The notes beneath the pieces were generated by a model. The model had not been told where the DNA came from, made no database searches, and worked only from the letters and a program-made list of their open reading frames with translations. From contig JAUSJA010000026.1 of NCBI GenBank assembly GCA_030647905.1, positions 186,001 through 250,000 on the forward strand: a stretch of DNA of 64,000 nucleotides, written 5' to 3'. Every line of letters starts with the position of its first letter. Position 1 is the first letter of the stretch. Both the position numbers and the translations under genes were made by a program. The DNA is from Gemmatimonadaceae bacterium (lineage in GTDB: Bacteria > Gemmatimonadota > Gemmatimonadetes > Gemmatimonadales > Gemmatimonadaceae). Positions 9,317-16,833 of the stretch are shown piece after piece.

Positions 9317-10801
9317 CTACGCGCCTAGTCGGTGCCTCAGCTCTGACGCTGCCTGAGCACTCACAGCCAGAAGGAACATATCGAGAGAAATAGTTCCAAT
9401 CCCGTCGGCTGCATCCACGGCTTTCCGGGTTACAATCTCCGGAGCAACCAGGTAACACCTTCCCCGGAATCGGGGATGTTGTTCGATGAATCGAGTCAGC
9501 CCGCTTCGACTGTGTCCCGCGGACGATCCGATCTCGAAAGCAAGCGGGAATTCCGGATGATCGTAGATGAGGTCCACTTCATCGTTCTGATGCCGCCAAT
9601 GGTAAAGCCGGACTTGGGAATGCTGCCCGAGAGCGTGCAGATGACTTGCCGCGAGGTTCTCCATCAACGCTCCCATTTCGACCGCGTTGCTCAATGGCGC
9701 TATCCCGCGCTGCAATGCCGCGTTTCGCACTGCCCCGTCCACGAAATAAAGCTTCTTGCCTCGGCGCTGACGTGCCGCTTCAGCCCCGGAGTAGTTCGGC
9801 AAAGTGAACACAAGGAATGCGCGCTCAAGATAGGCGAGATATCGATCGAATGTCGGCACGGACATGTTCGCCAGCGACCGGCAGATTCCGGCCGCAGACA
9901 GGATTCCGCCCATCTGCCCGGCGAGCGTGTAGAGAAGCCTTTCCATCAGCATTGGATTCTCGATCCCGAATGCCTGCGGAATGTCCTTGTAGATCGCCCT
10001 CTCGACAGCATCCGACCGCAGCGTACGTTGTGAATCGAGGAGCAGTGACGCCTCGTCCTCGTTCGATATCTTCGCCGCAATCAAGAGCTCAGGGAATCCT
10101 CCTGTCAGCAGAAATCGTCGCCGCAACTCAGCGAGATCCGCGATGATCGGCCGTTGCTCGGCGATGGTGTCGATTGTCTCGCTGAGGCTGGAGCCTGCTT
10201 GTATGTTGCCGGGTCGATCGAACAGCTCGAGGTATTCGCCGAACAGGTACGGAGCGAGATACTGCTCCTCCCATCGGCCAACTCCACTTTCAGTTCGTAT
10301 CTGCCTGAGAGCTGCGGTGGAGCTGGATGACCCCGCAACCGTCAAGGGCCACGTCTCATCGTAAAATGTCTTGAGCCAGAGATCCCAGTCCTTCGCATAG
10401 GTCAACTCGTCCAGAAAAAGGAAGACAGGCTGCTCCATCGAGGCCTTGCTGTTGCGCAGAATCAATCTGACCAACTCGCCAAGGTCGAGATTCATCAGCA
10501 GCGGATGATCGAGCCTCAACCACCATATGCGATTTGCCGAGACACCCGCTTTTATCAAGCGGCTTGCTGTCTGATAGAGTGATGTCGTCTTGCCAACTCT
10601 TCGTGGACCGAGGATCAGCTCGAAACGGCGTGGACTGTTCTCAAGAAGCCGCTGCCATAGATGCCGGGCGAGAGGGCGTTCGACCGGCAGCGCCCATGCC
10701 GGCGGGACGACATTATTCAAGTGCCAGGGATTTTGCTCGGCAAAGACTTGGCTGTAATCGCTCACAGCAGGGCTCCAAACGGGGCCTTTAGGATTAGGCA
10801 T
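9317..10801 (-). CDS. AAA ATPase with DUF4143 C-terminal domain
   Basis: 494 residues. N-terminal AAA_14 domain with Walker A GPRRVGKT (~65-72) and Walker B VFLFLDELTY (~147-156), and a sensor-like TVAGSSS. The C-terminal DUF4143 part (from ~330) has the usual winged-helix and PD-(D/E)xK-like fold (KLYFVDGAVRNA, NEVDLIY, LAFEIGSS). Such proteins are widespread, patchily distributed and often next to TA genes; their substrate is unknown. It is convergent with doc, 27 bp apart. The start codon ATG at 10801 is itself part of the first of six copies of an ATGCCTAAT box (see 10793-10938), which suggests autoregulation. Confidence 0.88.
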   Translation of the reverse strand: MPNPKGPVWSPAVSDYSQVFAEQNPWHLNNVVPPAWALPVERPLARHLWQRLLENSPRRFELILGPRRVGKTTSLYQTASRLIKAGVSANRIWWLRLDHPLLMNLDLGELVRLILRNSKASMEQPVFLFLDELTYAKDWDLWLKTFYDETWPLTVAGSSSSTAALRQIRTESGVGRWEEQYLAPYLFGEYLELFDRPGNIQAGSSLSETIDTIAEQRPIIADLAELRRRFLLTGGFPELLIAAKISNEDEASLLLDSQRTLRSDAVERAIYKDIPQAFGIENPMLMERLLYTLAGQMGGILSAAGICRSLANMSVPTFDRYLAYLERAFLVFTLPNYSGAEAARQRRGKKLYFVDGAVRNAALQRGIAPLSNAVEMGALMENLAASHLHALGQHSQVRLYHWRHQNDEVDLIYDHPEFPLAFEIGSSAGHSRSGLTRFIEQHPRFRGRCYLVAPEIVTRKAVDAADGIGTISLDMFLLAVSAQAASELRHRLGA

Positions 10802-10938
10802 ATTGAAAAGCTCTCAAAGATGCCTAATTTGTCAATAGGCATCATATAAAGATGCCTATTTAGAAATTAGACCTCATCCAGCCAACGCAAAATGCCTAAG
10901 GATCTGGCATACGTTGGCGTCCCATGAGCATTAGGCAA
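10793..10938. promoter_or_regulatory. Cluster of six ATGCCTAAT/ATTAGGCAT boxes
   Basis: Boxes at 10793-10801 (overlaps the DUF4143 start codon), 10820-10828, 10834-10842, 10852-10860, 10892-10900 and 10930-10938, in alternating orientation. The core is TAGGCA/TGCCTA. The segment 10800-10870 is AT-rich. The arrangement is a candidate autoregulatory operator for the ATPase gene; the two distal boxes run into the GH20 remnant. Confidence 0.65.
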
Positions 10939-10955
10939 CACCGGAACACAGCTTG

Positions 10956-11246
10956 AGGTGAGGCGTTTCTGGGCAACCAGCGAGCACATCCTCAACCCCG
11001 AGGACAGCACACTCGCGTTCATGCAGGACGTGCTCGGCCAAGTTCTCACGCTTTTTCCGGGCAGGTTCATTCACGTCGGCGGCGACGAGGCCCTCAAGAC
11101 GGAATGGAAGGCGAGCCCCCGCGCTCGCGGAGGCAGTATGGACGCCGAAGACCGCCAGGGATTTCGGCGACTTCTCAGCGCGTCTCGCGACTCATCTGCG
11201 GCGACTCGATGTTCTCGACGTGAACTACAGGCCGCTCAAGCCGTAA
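10956..11246 (+). pseudogene. Remnant of a GH20 beta-N-acetylhexosaminidase
   Basis: Two fragments of one gene. The first (10956-~11125) encodes RRFWATSEHILNP and FIHVGGDEALKTEWKASP, with the GH20 catalytic Asp-Glu pair in GGDE. The second (~11160-11246), in another frame, encodes DFGDFSARLATHL and DVNYRPLKP before TAA, which matches the C-terminal end of such enzymes. The N-terminal barrel strands and the middle are missing. The intact family removes terminal GlcNAc/GalNAc; a GH84 enzyme at 48.4 kb may cover part of that role. Confidence 0.75.
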
Positions 11247-11254
11247 CTCACTTG

Positions 11255-11276
11255 ACGTCACAACGTCATAACGTCA
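11255..11276. promoter_or_regulatory. Three phased ACGTCA direct repeats
   Basis: ACGTCA occurs at 11255, 11263 and 11271, exactly 8 bp apart, ending 10 bp before the RHH antitoxin start. Ribbon-helix-helix repressors bind short direct repeats with this kind of spacing, so this is probably the operator of the downstream TA pair. Confidence 0.6.
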
Positions 11277-11286
11277 TATTCCAGTC

Positions 11287-11517
11287 ATGTCCAACACCAA
11301 ACGTGCTACCGTCTACTTCGAGGAGCCGTTACACAAGGCTCTTCGGCTCAAGGCTGCTGAGACTGACGCAAGTATTTCCGATCTTGTGAACTCCGCGGTC
11401 CGTCGGTCACTGTCCGAGGATGCGGATGATCTGAGCGCATTCCGTGAGCGTGCCAGCGAGCCGCGGCTTTCCTTTGAGGACGTGGTAAGAGACATGAAGG
11501 TTCGTGGCAAGCTATAA
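11287..11517 (+). CDS. Ribbon-helix-helix antitoxin (CopG-like)
   Basis: 76 residues. The first ~45 form an RHH unit: RATVYFEEPLHKALRLKAAE, then SISDLVNSAVRRSL. The acidic/basic tail (RLSFEDVVRDMK) would cover the toxin. It overlaps the RelE gene by 14 bp. The phased ACGTCA repeats just upstream are its likely operator. Confidence 0.88.
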   Translation: MSNTKRATVYFEEPLHKALRLKAAETDASISDLVNSAVRRSLSEDADDLSAFRERASEPRLSFEDVVRDMKVRGKL

Positions 11518-11764
11518 GCTCCTCATTACGCGAAGTGCATCGAAAGAGCTCGAGGCAGTGCCCACCAAAGACCGCGGCCGCATCGTTGCGAAGATTCGTG
11601 GGTTGCAGGACGATCCTCGTCCGCCAGGAGTCGAAAAGCTCAGCGGCGATGAGAAGTACCGTTTGAGGCAGGGTGATTTCCGGATTTTGTACGAGATCCA
11701 GGACCGCCAGCTCATTGTCACGATAGTCAGGATCGGGAACCGGCGAGACGTTTACCGCCGGTGA
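11504..11764 (+). CDS. RelE-family toxin
   Basis: 86 residues, full length for RelE/ParE. Conserved features: ITRSASKELEAVP, RGRIVAKIRGLQDDPRP, EKLSGDEKYRLRQGDFRILY and the C-terminal VTIVRIGNRRDVYR. Basic residues suited to ribosome-dependent mRNA cleavage (R/K in YRLRQGDFR, R in RIGNRR) are present, so it looks functional. It starts at GTG 11504 within the antitoxin gene. A relative with the same architecture (EDDIYRVRDGNFRIIY) is at 33.9 kb. Confidence 0.9.
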   Translation: MASYKLLITRSASKELEAVPTKDRGRIVAKIRGLQDDPRPPGVEKLSGDEKYRLRQGDFRILYEIQDRQLIVTIVRIGNRRDVYRR

Positions 11765-11828
11765 GCACACCAACCACGTGAAATTCGTGGTCCACATGCC
11801 CTTCACTTTCGAGCACAGGGATAGACAA

Positions 11829-11899
11829 TAAACCTAATTATGGCTATTCTGTAATTAGGTTTAGCGAATAAACCTAACTGTGGCGCGATGTTAGTTAGG
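11829..11899. promoter_or_regulatory. Paired inverted AACCTAA boxes upstream of the Fic gene
   Basis: Four boxes: 11830-11840 (AAACCTAATTA), its inverse 11853-11862, 11870-11879 (AAACCTAACT) and its inverse 11893-11899. They form two consecutive inverted repeats, ending 24 bp before the Fic start in AT-rich DNA. The layout parallels the boxes before the DUF4143 and AbiEi-HipA genes. Confidence 0.6.
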
Positions 11900-11922
11900 G
11901 ATAATGGAACCCCGGAGAGTCA

Positions 11923-13119
11923 GTGCCCGGACAACGAGTAAGCGTGACATGGCAATACAATAGCGCCACTAATGCGCCAGCAAAGTACCGTAAAGCGTGT
12001 AAGTATGACGTATTCATCCCGGATTTTCTTGCTTCGAGCGACATCCAACTCGAGGCCAAAACCATGGGAATGGTTTCCGAGGCCGAGAACGCCATTCGCA
12101 CCCTGAATGATGTAGCCCGACCCGGACTAAGGCCTCTGGCTCGATTGCTCCTTCGGACGGAGTCCATCGCGTCCTCCAAAGTCGAAGGACTGCAGCTGGG
12201 TGTCCGCGAGCTGGCTCGAGCAGAAGCCCGGAAGGAATCCGGTGGCAAGCCTGGCCCGACAGCTCTCGAAATCCTTTCCAACATAGACGCCATGCAGTTG
12301 GCAATCGAGGAGGCTGCGACCGTCAAGCGGTTTTCCGTGAAGGAGATCGAGGCAGTACACCGCCGGCTAATGGAGAATGCTCCGAACGCACACGTCGCCG
12401 GGCAGATTCGCACGCAACAAAACTGGATAGGTGGAAACGATCACAATCCCTGCGGAGCCGACTACGTCCCGCCTCCGCCCGAGCATGTTGCGCCTCTACT
12501 TGCTGACCTGTGCGACGCGGTAAACGACGATGTGCTTCCTCCGCTCGTTCAAGCCGCGCTGGTGCATGCGCAGTTCGAGACAATACATCCATTCGATGAC
12601 GGCAATGGTCGCACGGGCCGGGCGCTGATCCAGATAGTCCTGCGACGGCGAGAGATCGCTTCAGCTTACGTACCACCAATAAGCGTCATACTGGCGAAGT
12701 CGAAAGCCCGCTACATTCGCGGCCTGACTCAATTTCGGGAAGAAGGTGGAGCGGCTCCATGGATCGAGCAGTTCGCCGATGCGACGGCCAGCGCAGCTAA
12801 TCTCGCGAGAACTTATCTGACCGCCGTTCAGGAACTGACGACACAGTGGCGCCACAAGCTGTCAGCATCGGTAGCTCCGAGATCGGATTCAGTCGCATGG
12901 ACCCTGATCGACATCCTTCCCGCACACCCAATGATCACCGGTCCGGTAGCAATGGCCGCGACCGAAGGTTCGAGACCTTCAGTCTACAAGGCGCTTCAAG
13001 ACTTACAAACAGCCGGAGTTCTCATCCCGCTTTCGGAAGGAAGGAGAAATCAATCCTGGGAAGCTGCGGGCCTGCTGGATCTTCTTGCGCAACTCGAAGC
13101 AGGAGAACTTCCGGCCTGA
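11923..13119 (+). CDS. Fic family protein (class II, with C-terminal winged helix)
   Basis: 398 residues. An intact Fic motif HPFDDGNGRTGR lies at ~222, with the FPFD-type flap FETIHPFDD. An inhibitory helix motif SxxxEG (SSKVEG, ~82-87) upstream of the core places it in class II Fic, where the helix blocks ATP and keeps the AMP-transferase off. The C-terminal ~70 residues (RPSVYKALQDLQTAGVL) resemble a winged helix that could bind DNA. It would transfer AMP to Ser/Thr/Tyr of a target protein; the target is unknown. GTG 11923 is preceded by CGGAGAG. No partner antitoxin gene is present, consistent with internal inhibition. Confidence 0.92.
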   Translation: MPGQRVSVTWQYNSATNAPAKYRKACKYDVFIPDFLASSDIQLEAKTMGMVSEAENAIRTLNDVARPGLRPLARLLLRTESIASSKVEGLQLGVRELARAEARKESGGKPGPTALEILSNIDAMQLAIEEAATVKRFSVKEIEAVHRRLMENAPNAHVAGQIRTQQNWIGGNDHNPCGADYVPPPPEHVAPLLADLCDAVNDDVLPPLVQAALVHAQFETIHPFDDGNGRTGRALIQIVLRRREIASAYVPPISVILAKSKARYIRGLTQFREEGGAAPWIEQFADATASAANLARTYLTAVQELTTQWRHKLSASVAPRSDSVAWTLIDILPAHPMITGPVAMAATEGSRPSVYKALQDLQTAGVLIPLSEGRRNQSWEAAGLLDLLAQLEAGELPA

Positions 13120-13383
13120 TCAGGATCGAAGCGGGCGTCCTGCTTCGAAAGCTTCAGCGAGGCAAGAACCTCTCACTTCCGTATTCGCGCCCGATTCCGT
13201 CGGTCGGACGTGGCTGCCACGAACTGAGAATTCGCGATGAGGACGCGAACTGGCCGCCTTGGTTGAAATGAAACTTTTGCTCAGCGACGCAGTGCGCAAA
13301 TCACGCAGGCGGCGCGGCATTACCCAGGTAGATCTGGCTAAACGTCTGGACTCGAGTCAGTCGCGAGTCGCAAAACTGGGGCT
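13118..13383 (+). pseudogene. Collapsed RelE-like toxin/XRE antitoxin pair
   Basis: The stretch 13118-13250 reads RIEAGVLLRKLQRGKNLSLP and GRGCHELRIRDEDANW, the middle of a RelE/Gp49-like toxin. After a direct join at ~13250 it continues into VEMKLLLSDAVRKSRRRRGITQVDLAKRLDSSQSRVAKL, the helix-turn-helix of an XRE antitoxin. Both parts match the complete pair at 31958-32636, so the toxin 3' half and the antitoxin 5' end were deleted, and the antitoxin also ends early. It directly follows the Fic stop. Nothing functional is expected. Confidence 0.8.
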
Positions 13384-13602
13384 GGCGCCAATGCGGCTGG
13401 ATCAATTGCCCGCACTAACGGGCAAATTCCCGCGGTACGTTGCGGATATGGCGGTCAACGGACGCGTGGTGGACGGAGGGCGCGGCTGTCGCCGAGGTAA
13501 CGAGGCGAAGAAATCTTCGTCCCCGCGAAGCAGGCAACTGAATGATTGTTCCGGCGAGCTTTGGGTGTTAGTTATTATACGTCAGTGGCGTAGTGATACA
13601 CG

Positions 13603-13920
13603 GTGCGATTCATCGAAACGCCTGTGTTCACTAACGCGCTGCGGCGTCACCTGGAAGATGACGCGTACAGGGCATTGCAGCTCGCCCTCGTCCTGCGACC
13701 TGAGCAGGGACCCATAATTCCGGGCGGTGCCGGTGTCCGGAAGATGCGATGGGCTACCCGAGGTGGAGGGAAGCGAGGCGGTCTTCGCGTGATTTACTAC
13801 TGGTCGGCCAATGATGAGACCTTTTATATGCTTTACGTTTACAGGAAGAATCAGCAGGGAGATCTCAATGCCACGCAGATTCGAGCACTGTCACGCTTTG
13901 TCCGTGGGGAATTGAAGTGA
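13603..13920 (+). CDS. RelE/HigB-like toxin
   Basis: 105 residues. Features include MRFIETPVFTNALRRHLEDD, RKMRWATRGGGKRGGLRVIYYW and the terminal FYMLYVYRKNQQGDL, the pattern of toxins encoded upstream of NadS/HigA-like antitoxins. The conserved Arg/Gly-rich loop and the aromatic-Arg-Lys C-terminus are present. Gene order is toxin first, with a 4-bp overlap (ATGA-type) to the antitoxin. An imperfect TACG/CGTA inverted repeat at ~13578-13592 may be the operator. Confidence 0.88.
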   Translation: MRFIETPVFTNALRRHLEDDAYRALQLALVLRPEQGPIIPGGAGVRKMRWATRGGGKRGGLRVIYYWSANDETFYMLYVYRKNQQGDLNATQIRALSRFVRGELK

Positions 13921-14291
13921 AAGCTGACGCCTTCGGCGAGCTGCTCGAGAGTGTGCGCCAAGCGGGAAGCATCCGTCGCGGAACACTCAAGCCAGCTCGG
14001 GTGACGAAATTCAAGCCTGCGGACGTCAAAGCCCTCCGCTCCAGCCTGGGCCAGTCTCAAGTGGAGTTCGCATTGATGATAGGGGTGAGCGTTGGGACGC
14101 TTCGCAACTGGGAGCAGGGGCGTCGCAGGCCCGAAGGGCCCGCCCTCGCTCTCCTTCGAGTGGCTACCACGAATCCGCGACTGGTGGCGAAAGCGCTGCG
14201 CGGCAATTGCCAGAGCTTCTTCAGCAACCGGATCGTAGGGAGTCAGAAGAATGCCGCGATCTGTCTCGATCGCGAGGATGCGGTCTCCTGA
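13917..14291 (+). CDS. NadS/HigA-like XRE antitoxin with foreign C-terminal tail
   Basis: 124 residues. Residues 1-98 match the NadS-type antitoxin: FGELLESVRQAG, KFKPADVKALRSSLGQSQVEFALMIGVSVGTLRNWEQGRRRPEGPALALL. The family normally ends near ...ALRGN. Here the frame runs on for ~25 residues across DNA that, on the other strand, encodes a decayed AbrB antitoxin (14187-14345). The tail is therefore probably accidental and the natural stop was lost by rearrangement. The HTH is intact, so repression and toxin binding may persist. Confidence 0.85.
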   Translation: MKADAFGELLESVRQAGSIRRGTLKPARVTKFKPADVKALRSSLGQSQVEFALMIGVSVGTLRNWEQGRRRPEGPALALLRVATTNPRLVAKALRGNCQSFFSNRIVGSQKNAAICLDREDAVS

Positions 14292-14345
14292 GGTGACGTG
14301 CAGTCGGTCTCCATGTCTTTCGGCAGCGTGGCGGAAACCGAAACC
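14187..14345 (-). pseudogene. Fragment of an AbrB/MazE-type antitoxin
   Basis: On the minus strand this reads RLHVTSGDRILAIETDRG then ILLTPYDPVAEEALAIAAQRF. LTPYDP followed by a helix is the C-terminal signature of AbrB-type antitoxins paired with Doc. There is no start and no toxin gene next to it. It is overrun by the 3' end of the XRE antitoxin on the plus strand. Confidence 0.65.
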
Positions 14346-14443
14346 CCAGCCTATCCGAGACACGACCAAGGATTTCGAAGGCCTCCGGCCCGTCCGAGCG
14401 CCTGCCGAATGGAAAATATGGCCGGCCTTCTCCGGCTTAAGGG

Positions 14444-14686
14444 CTACAGTTCGTCCCCCTCGATCGGAGGCCGGCCCTGCGATCGCACCTTCGTCAGAAC
14501 GCGCTGGAATTTCTGTCGGTCTCCGCGAGAGGCGCGGTCGTTCAGGTAATCGCTCGTCATCAGCGCTGACATCTTCTCTGCGAGTGCTGTCGAGATCAGC
14601 TGATTGATCGAAATGTCTTCCTGCTTTGCAAGCTCCCGCGCCTGTTTGTGGAGCGACTCCGGCAGCCTCAGACTGATTGTACTCAT
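14444..14686 (-). CDS. RHH antitoxin paired with PIN toxin
   Basis: 80 residues. TISLRLPESLHKQARELAKQ and ISINQLISTALAEKMSAL form the ribbon-helix-helix; the remaining tail is basic. It lies downstream of the PIN gene and overlaps it by 4 bp, so the order is toxin then antitoxin, the reverse of classical vapBC. Repression would act at the palindrome upstream of the toxin start. Confidence 0.88.
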   Translation of the reverse strand: MSTISLRLPESLHKQARELAKQEDISINQLISTALAEKMSALMTSDYLNDRASRGDRQKFQRVLTKVRSQGRPPIEGDEL

Positions 14687-15117
14687 CGTGTTGTCTCCTT
14701 CCCTTTACTGCGCAGAATCCCCAGGAATTCCCGGGGAGAGACAATGCAGACTCCGAACTGCTCGGAACCGGCAAAGTCCCGGATATTGTGTGTCACCAGA
14801 TAATCGGCATTCGACTCAACTGCGAGCTCAAGAACCAGATCGTCGTTGGGATCCCGCAACACCGGCCGCCACAAATAGTAGATCAGACGGTGGTGTGCAA
14901 CGCTACAGACGTAGTCGAGGAAATCGTCAATATCCTTGAATGTCAGCCCGATCTCGCGGGCCTGTCTCTTTGTGACGGCTTCGTATTCAAGAACAAGCGG
15001 TACCGAAATATTGAGCTCGAAGTTCCTCCCTATCCCCTCAAGAACGGCAAACGATGCACCGGTTGCAGATCGTAGCCCTGCAATCAGAACGCTCGTGTCG
15101 AGGACGACCGAATACAT
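14683..15117 (-). CDS. PIN-domain toxin (ribonuclease)
   Basis: 144 residues, PIN-domain fold. The acidic metal-binding residues are visible: Asp in VVLDTSVLIAGL, Glu in LVLEYEAV, Asp in DPNDDLVLELAV and Asp/His in YLVTHNIRDFAG. This subgroup (putative toxin component, PIN family) cleaves RNA. It is first in an operon with the RHH antitoxin. The start ATG 15117 lies immediately downstream of the palindrome at 15123-15140. Confidence 0.9.
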   Translation of the reverse strand: MYSVVLDTSVLIAGLRSATGASFAVLEGIGRNFELNISVPLVLEYEAVTKRQAREIGLTFKDIDDFLDYVCSVAHHRLIYYLWRPVLRDPNDDLVLELAVESNADYLVTHNIRDFAGSEQFGVCIVSPREFLGILRSKGKETTR

Positions 15118-15122
15118 TATAT

Positions 15123-15140
15123 GGTATCATATACGATACC
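15123..15140. promoter_or_regulatory. Palindrome GGTATC-6-GATACC
   Basis: A perfect 6-bp inverted repeat in an AT-rich stretch, six bases upstream of the PIN toxin start codon. It is the probable operator of the PIN/RHH pair, inferred from position. Confidence 0.6.
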
Positions 15141-15171
15141 AATATGCATCGCAACCGCTGAAACCCAGGCT

Positions 15172-16128
15172 TTATCGCCCTCCAAGGCTGCCCAGCCGCC
15201 TCACGATCTCCTCCCGCAGCGACTGCGGCTCGAGCACCTCGGCCTCCGGCCCGTATTGCAGAACGTGCCTCACCCCCCACTCGGCGTCGGCGAGCGGATG
15301 CTCGATGGTGAGCGACCCGTCGGGAGCCAGCTCCCTCCCCTCGCGCTCGGCAATCCACCGCGCGACTCGGCGCGAGTAGCGCACCGTCATCCCGCCCGAC
15401 GGCGTGTCCGCCTGAAGCCCGCGCCCTTCGCGCAGCGCTTCGCGAATCGAGAAGTTGGCCGGGATCTCATACCGATCGGTAAGCAGCGTCGCGTCCTCGA
15501 TGCGGTCAGCGCGAAATACCCGCAGGCCCTCGCTCGCCTCGCAGTACGCGACGACATACCACATCCCGCTCGCCGCCACCATTCCATACGGGCGAATGAC
15601 GCGACCCTTCGCCTCGGTGGCCGCCGAGCTTCGATAGGCAATCCGTATCTTGCGATGATTCCTGAGAGCGCGCCGCACCTCATCCAGGAAAGGCAACGCA
15701 TCAGTCGGCGCCAGCTCGGCCACGCGCATCTCCTGAACGTCGTCGGCCTGGGGAAGATGGGCGATCAGCTTGCGGAGACGTTGCCGGGCGGAGTCTATCA
15801 CCGGCCGGTCGTCGGGTGGGCGTTCCTGTTCGAGGACCGTGAGGCCCAGCTCGAGCGCCCTGAGCTCCGGCACCGTGAGACCCATCGGGCGAAGAAACTG
15901 ATCCGACCTCGCCGAGATTTTCGTGGAGCCGATGAAGATCTCCATGCCCTCGACGAATCCGCCCGGCAGGCCGTACCGCTCGCCAATCGCCCTCAGGTCG
16001 GAGAGGAGAGTGTCCCGCTCGATGCCGAGCTTTCGGGCGACGCCGGTAATCTCGTGCTCCTCACCGTCGGCAATTTCCGGGATGATCCGGAGGATGCGGC
16101 TGAGCTGCTCGGCGGCTGATCCAGTCAT
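15172..16128 (-). CDS. WYL-domain transcriptional regulator (PafC-like)
   Basis: 318 residues. N-terminal helix-turn-helix (QLSRILRIIPEIADG, ITGVARKLGIERDTLLSDL), then a WYL domain (~150-230: KIRIAYRSSA, GRVIRPYGMVAASGMWYVVAYCE, VFRADRIEDA), and the WCX C-terminal extension (RRVARWIAEREG ... VRHVLQYGPEAEVLEP). Family members sense ligand or nucleic acid through WYL; PafBC activates DNA-damage genes. Its usual partner, PafB, directly upstream (overlap 4 bp), is reduced to a stub, so this copy may act alone. A collapsed second copy of the pair lies at 45.7-46.9 kb. Confidence 0.9.
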   Translation of the reverse strand: MTGSAAEQLSRILRIIPEIADGEEHEITGVARKLGIERDTLLSDLRAIGERYGLPGGFVEGMEIFIGSTKISARSDQFLRPMGLTVPELRALELGLTVLEQERPPDDRPVIDSARQRLRKLIAHLPQADDVQEMRVAELAPTDALPFLDEVRRALRNHRKIRIAYRSSAATEAKGRVIRPYGMVAASGMWYVVAYCEASEGLRVFRADRIEDATLLTDRYEIPANFSIREALREGRGLQADTPSGGMTVRYSRRVARWIAEREGRELAPDGSLTIEHPLADAEWGVRHVLQYGPEAEVLEPQSLREEIVRRLGSLGGR

Positions 16129-16335
16129 TTGCCGCTAGCGTAGATGTCGCGCGTCTCGCGGGCCTGGCGCTCGAACTCGTTTACCAATGCGGACGGCGCG
16201 ACGGGCACCGCCTCGCCGCCGAAGGAGAGCAGCCATCGCGCAAAGGCGTCAATTCTGCGAACCGTGAACTTTCGGCGATCGGCCGCGCCTTCCACCGCGC
16301 CACCGAGCTGCGACGCAGCTCGTGCTTTCGGACTC
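16125..16335 (-). pseudogene. 3' stub of a PafB-like WYL regulator
   Basis: Only the last ~65 codons resemble the family: RRIDAFARWLLSFGGEAVPV then LVNEFERQARETRDIY, the typical WCX end of the first gene of a WYL pair. An open frame continues to 16436 but that sequence has no family match. The HTH and WYL core are missing. The break near 16330 coincides with the start of the lower-GC island, so the island may have replaced the 5' part. Confidence 0.75.
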
Positions 16336-16436
16336 AATCCAGACGCCGCTCTCGATTTAACTACGAACAGAGTAGAGAGGCGAGTTTTACGCCGTTCACC
16401 TGCCAAAAATGCGTTTTGAAAGGCATAGGCCCCCAT

Positions 16437-16833
16437 TCAAGAAGGTCTATTAGGATTGCGCAAAGCCCTTAGTAAGAAGAGTCCGCCCGCTCACGATTCA
16501 ATGGTCGATCGCAATCAATTCGGCCAGTTCTTTGGTTCAAGAAACCGGCACCATGCAAGGTTTTGGGTGCGGACTCCTTTGTGTGTGAGCCGGAGACAAG
16601 TCGAACCCGGCACCCGTAAACCCGCAACTTTACTTCACAGATTCCCATGATTTGCCCGCCAGGTCATTGCCGGCGATAATGAGCGTCCAGTGGGCTGCAA
16701 CCGAGCAACGCGACAACACTATATCGGCCGCGGCGAAACAGTATTTCACGAAACAGAACGATTATGGCACTCTAAAGGATGCCGCGAAATTTGTAGCTCG
16801 CGGCTGACGCTCCGCCAACGTATCATTCATTCA
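16437..16833. other. Boundary segment without a recognisable gene
   Basis: About 400 bp between the WYL stub and the methyltransferase. It contains a stem GCCGG/CCGGC (16587-16609) and falling GC content toward 16750. No tRNA, integrase or complete coding sequence was seen. It is the left edge of the defence-like island and the logical place to look for an attachment site. Confidence 0.4.

Noticed and set aside
10793-10938. CRISPR-like array
   Set aside because: Repeats are only 7-9 bp, alternate in orientation and are unevenly spaced; no cas gene is near.
16541-16640. Possible tRNA or attachment-site fragment at the island edge
   Set aside because: On the minus strand a GGGTTCGACT string resembles a T loop, but the flanking bases do not pair as a T stem and no other arm is present.
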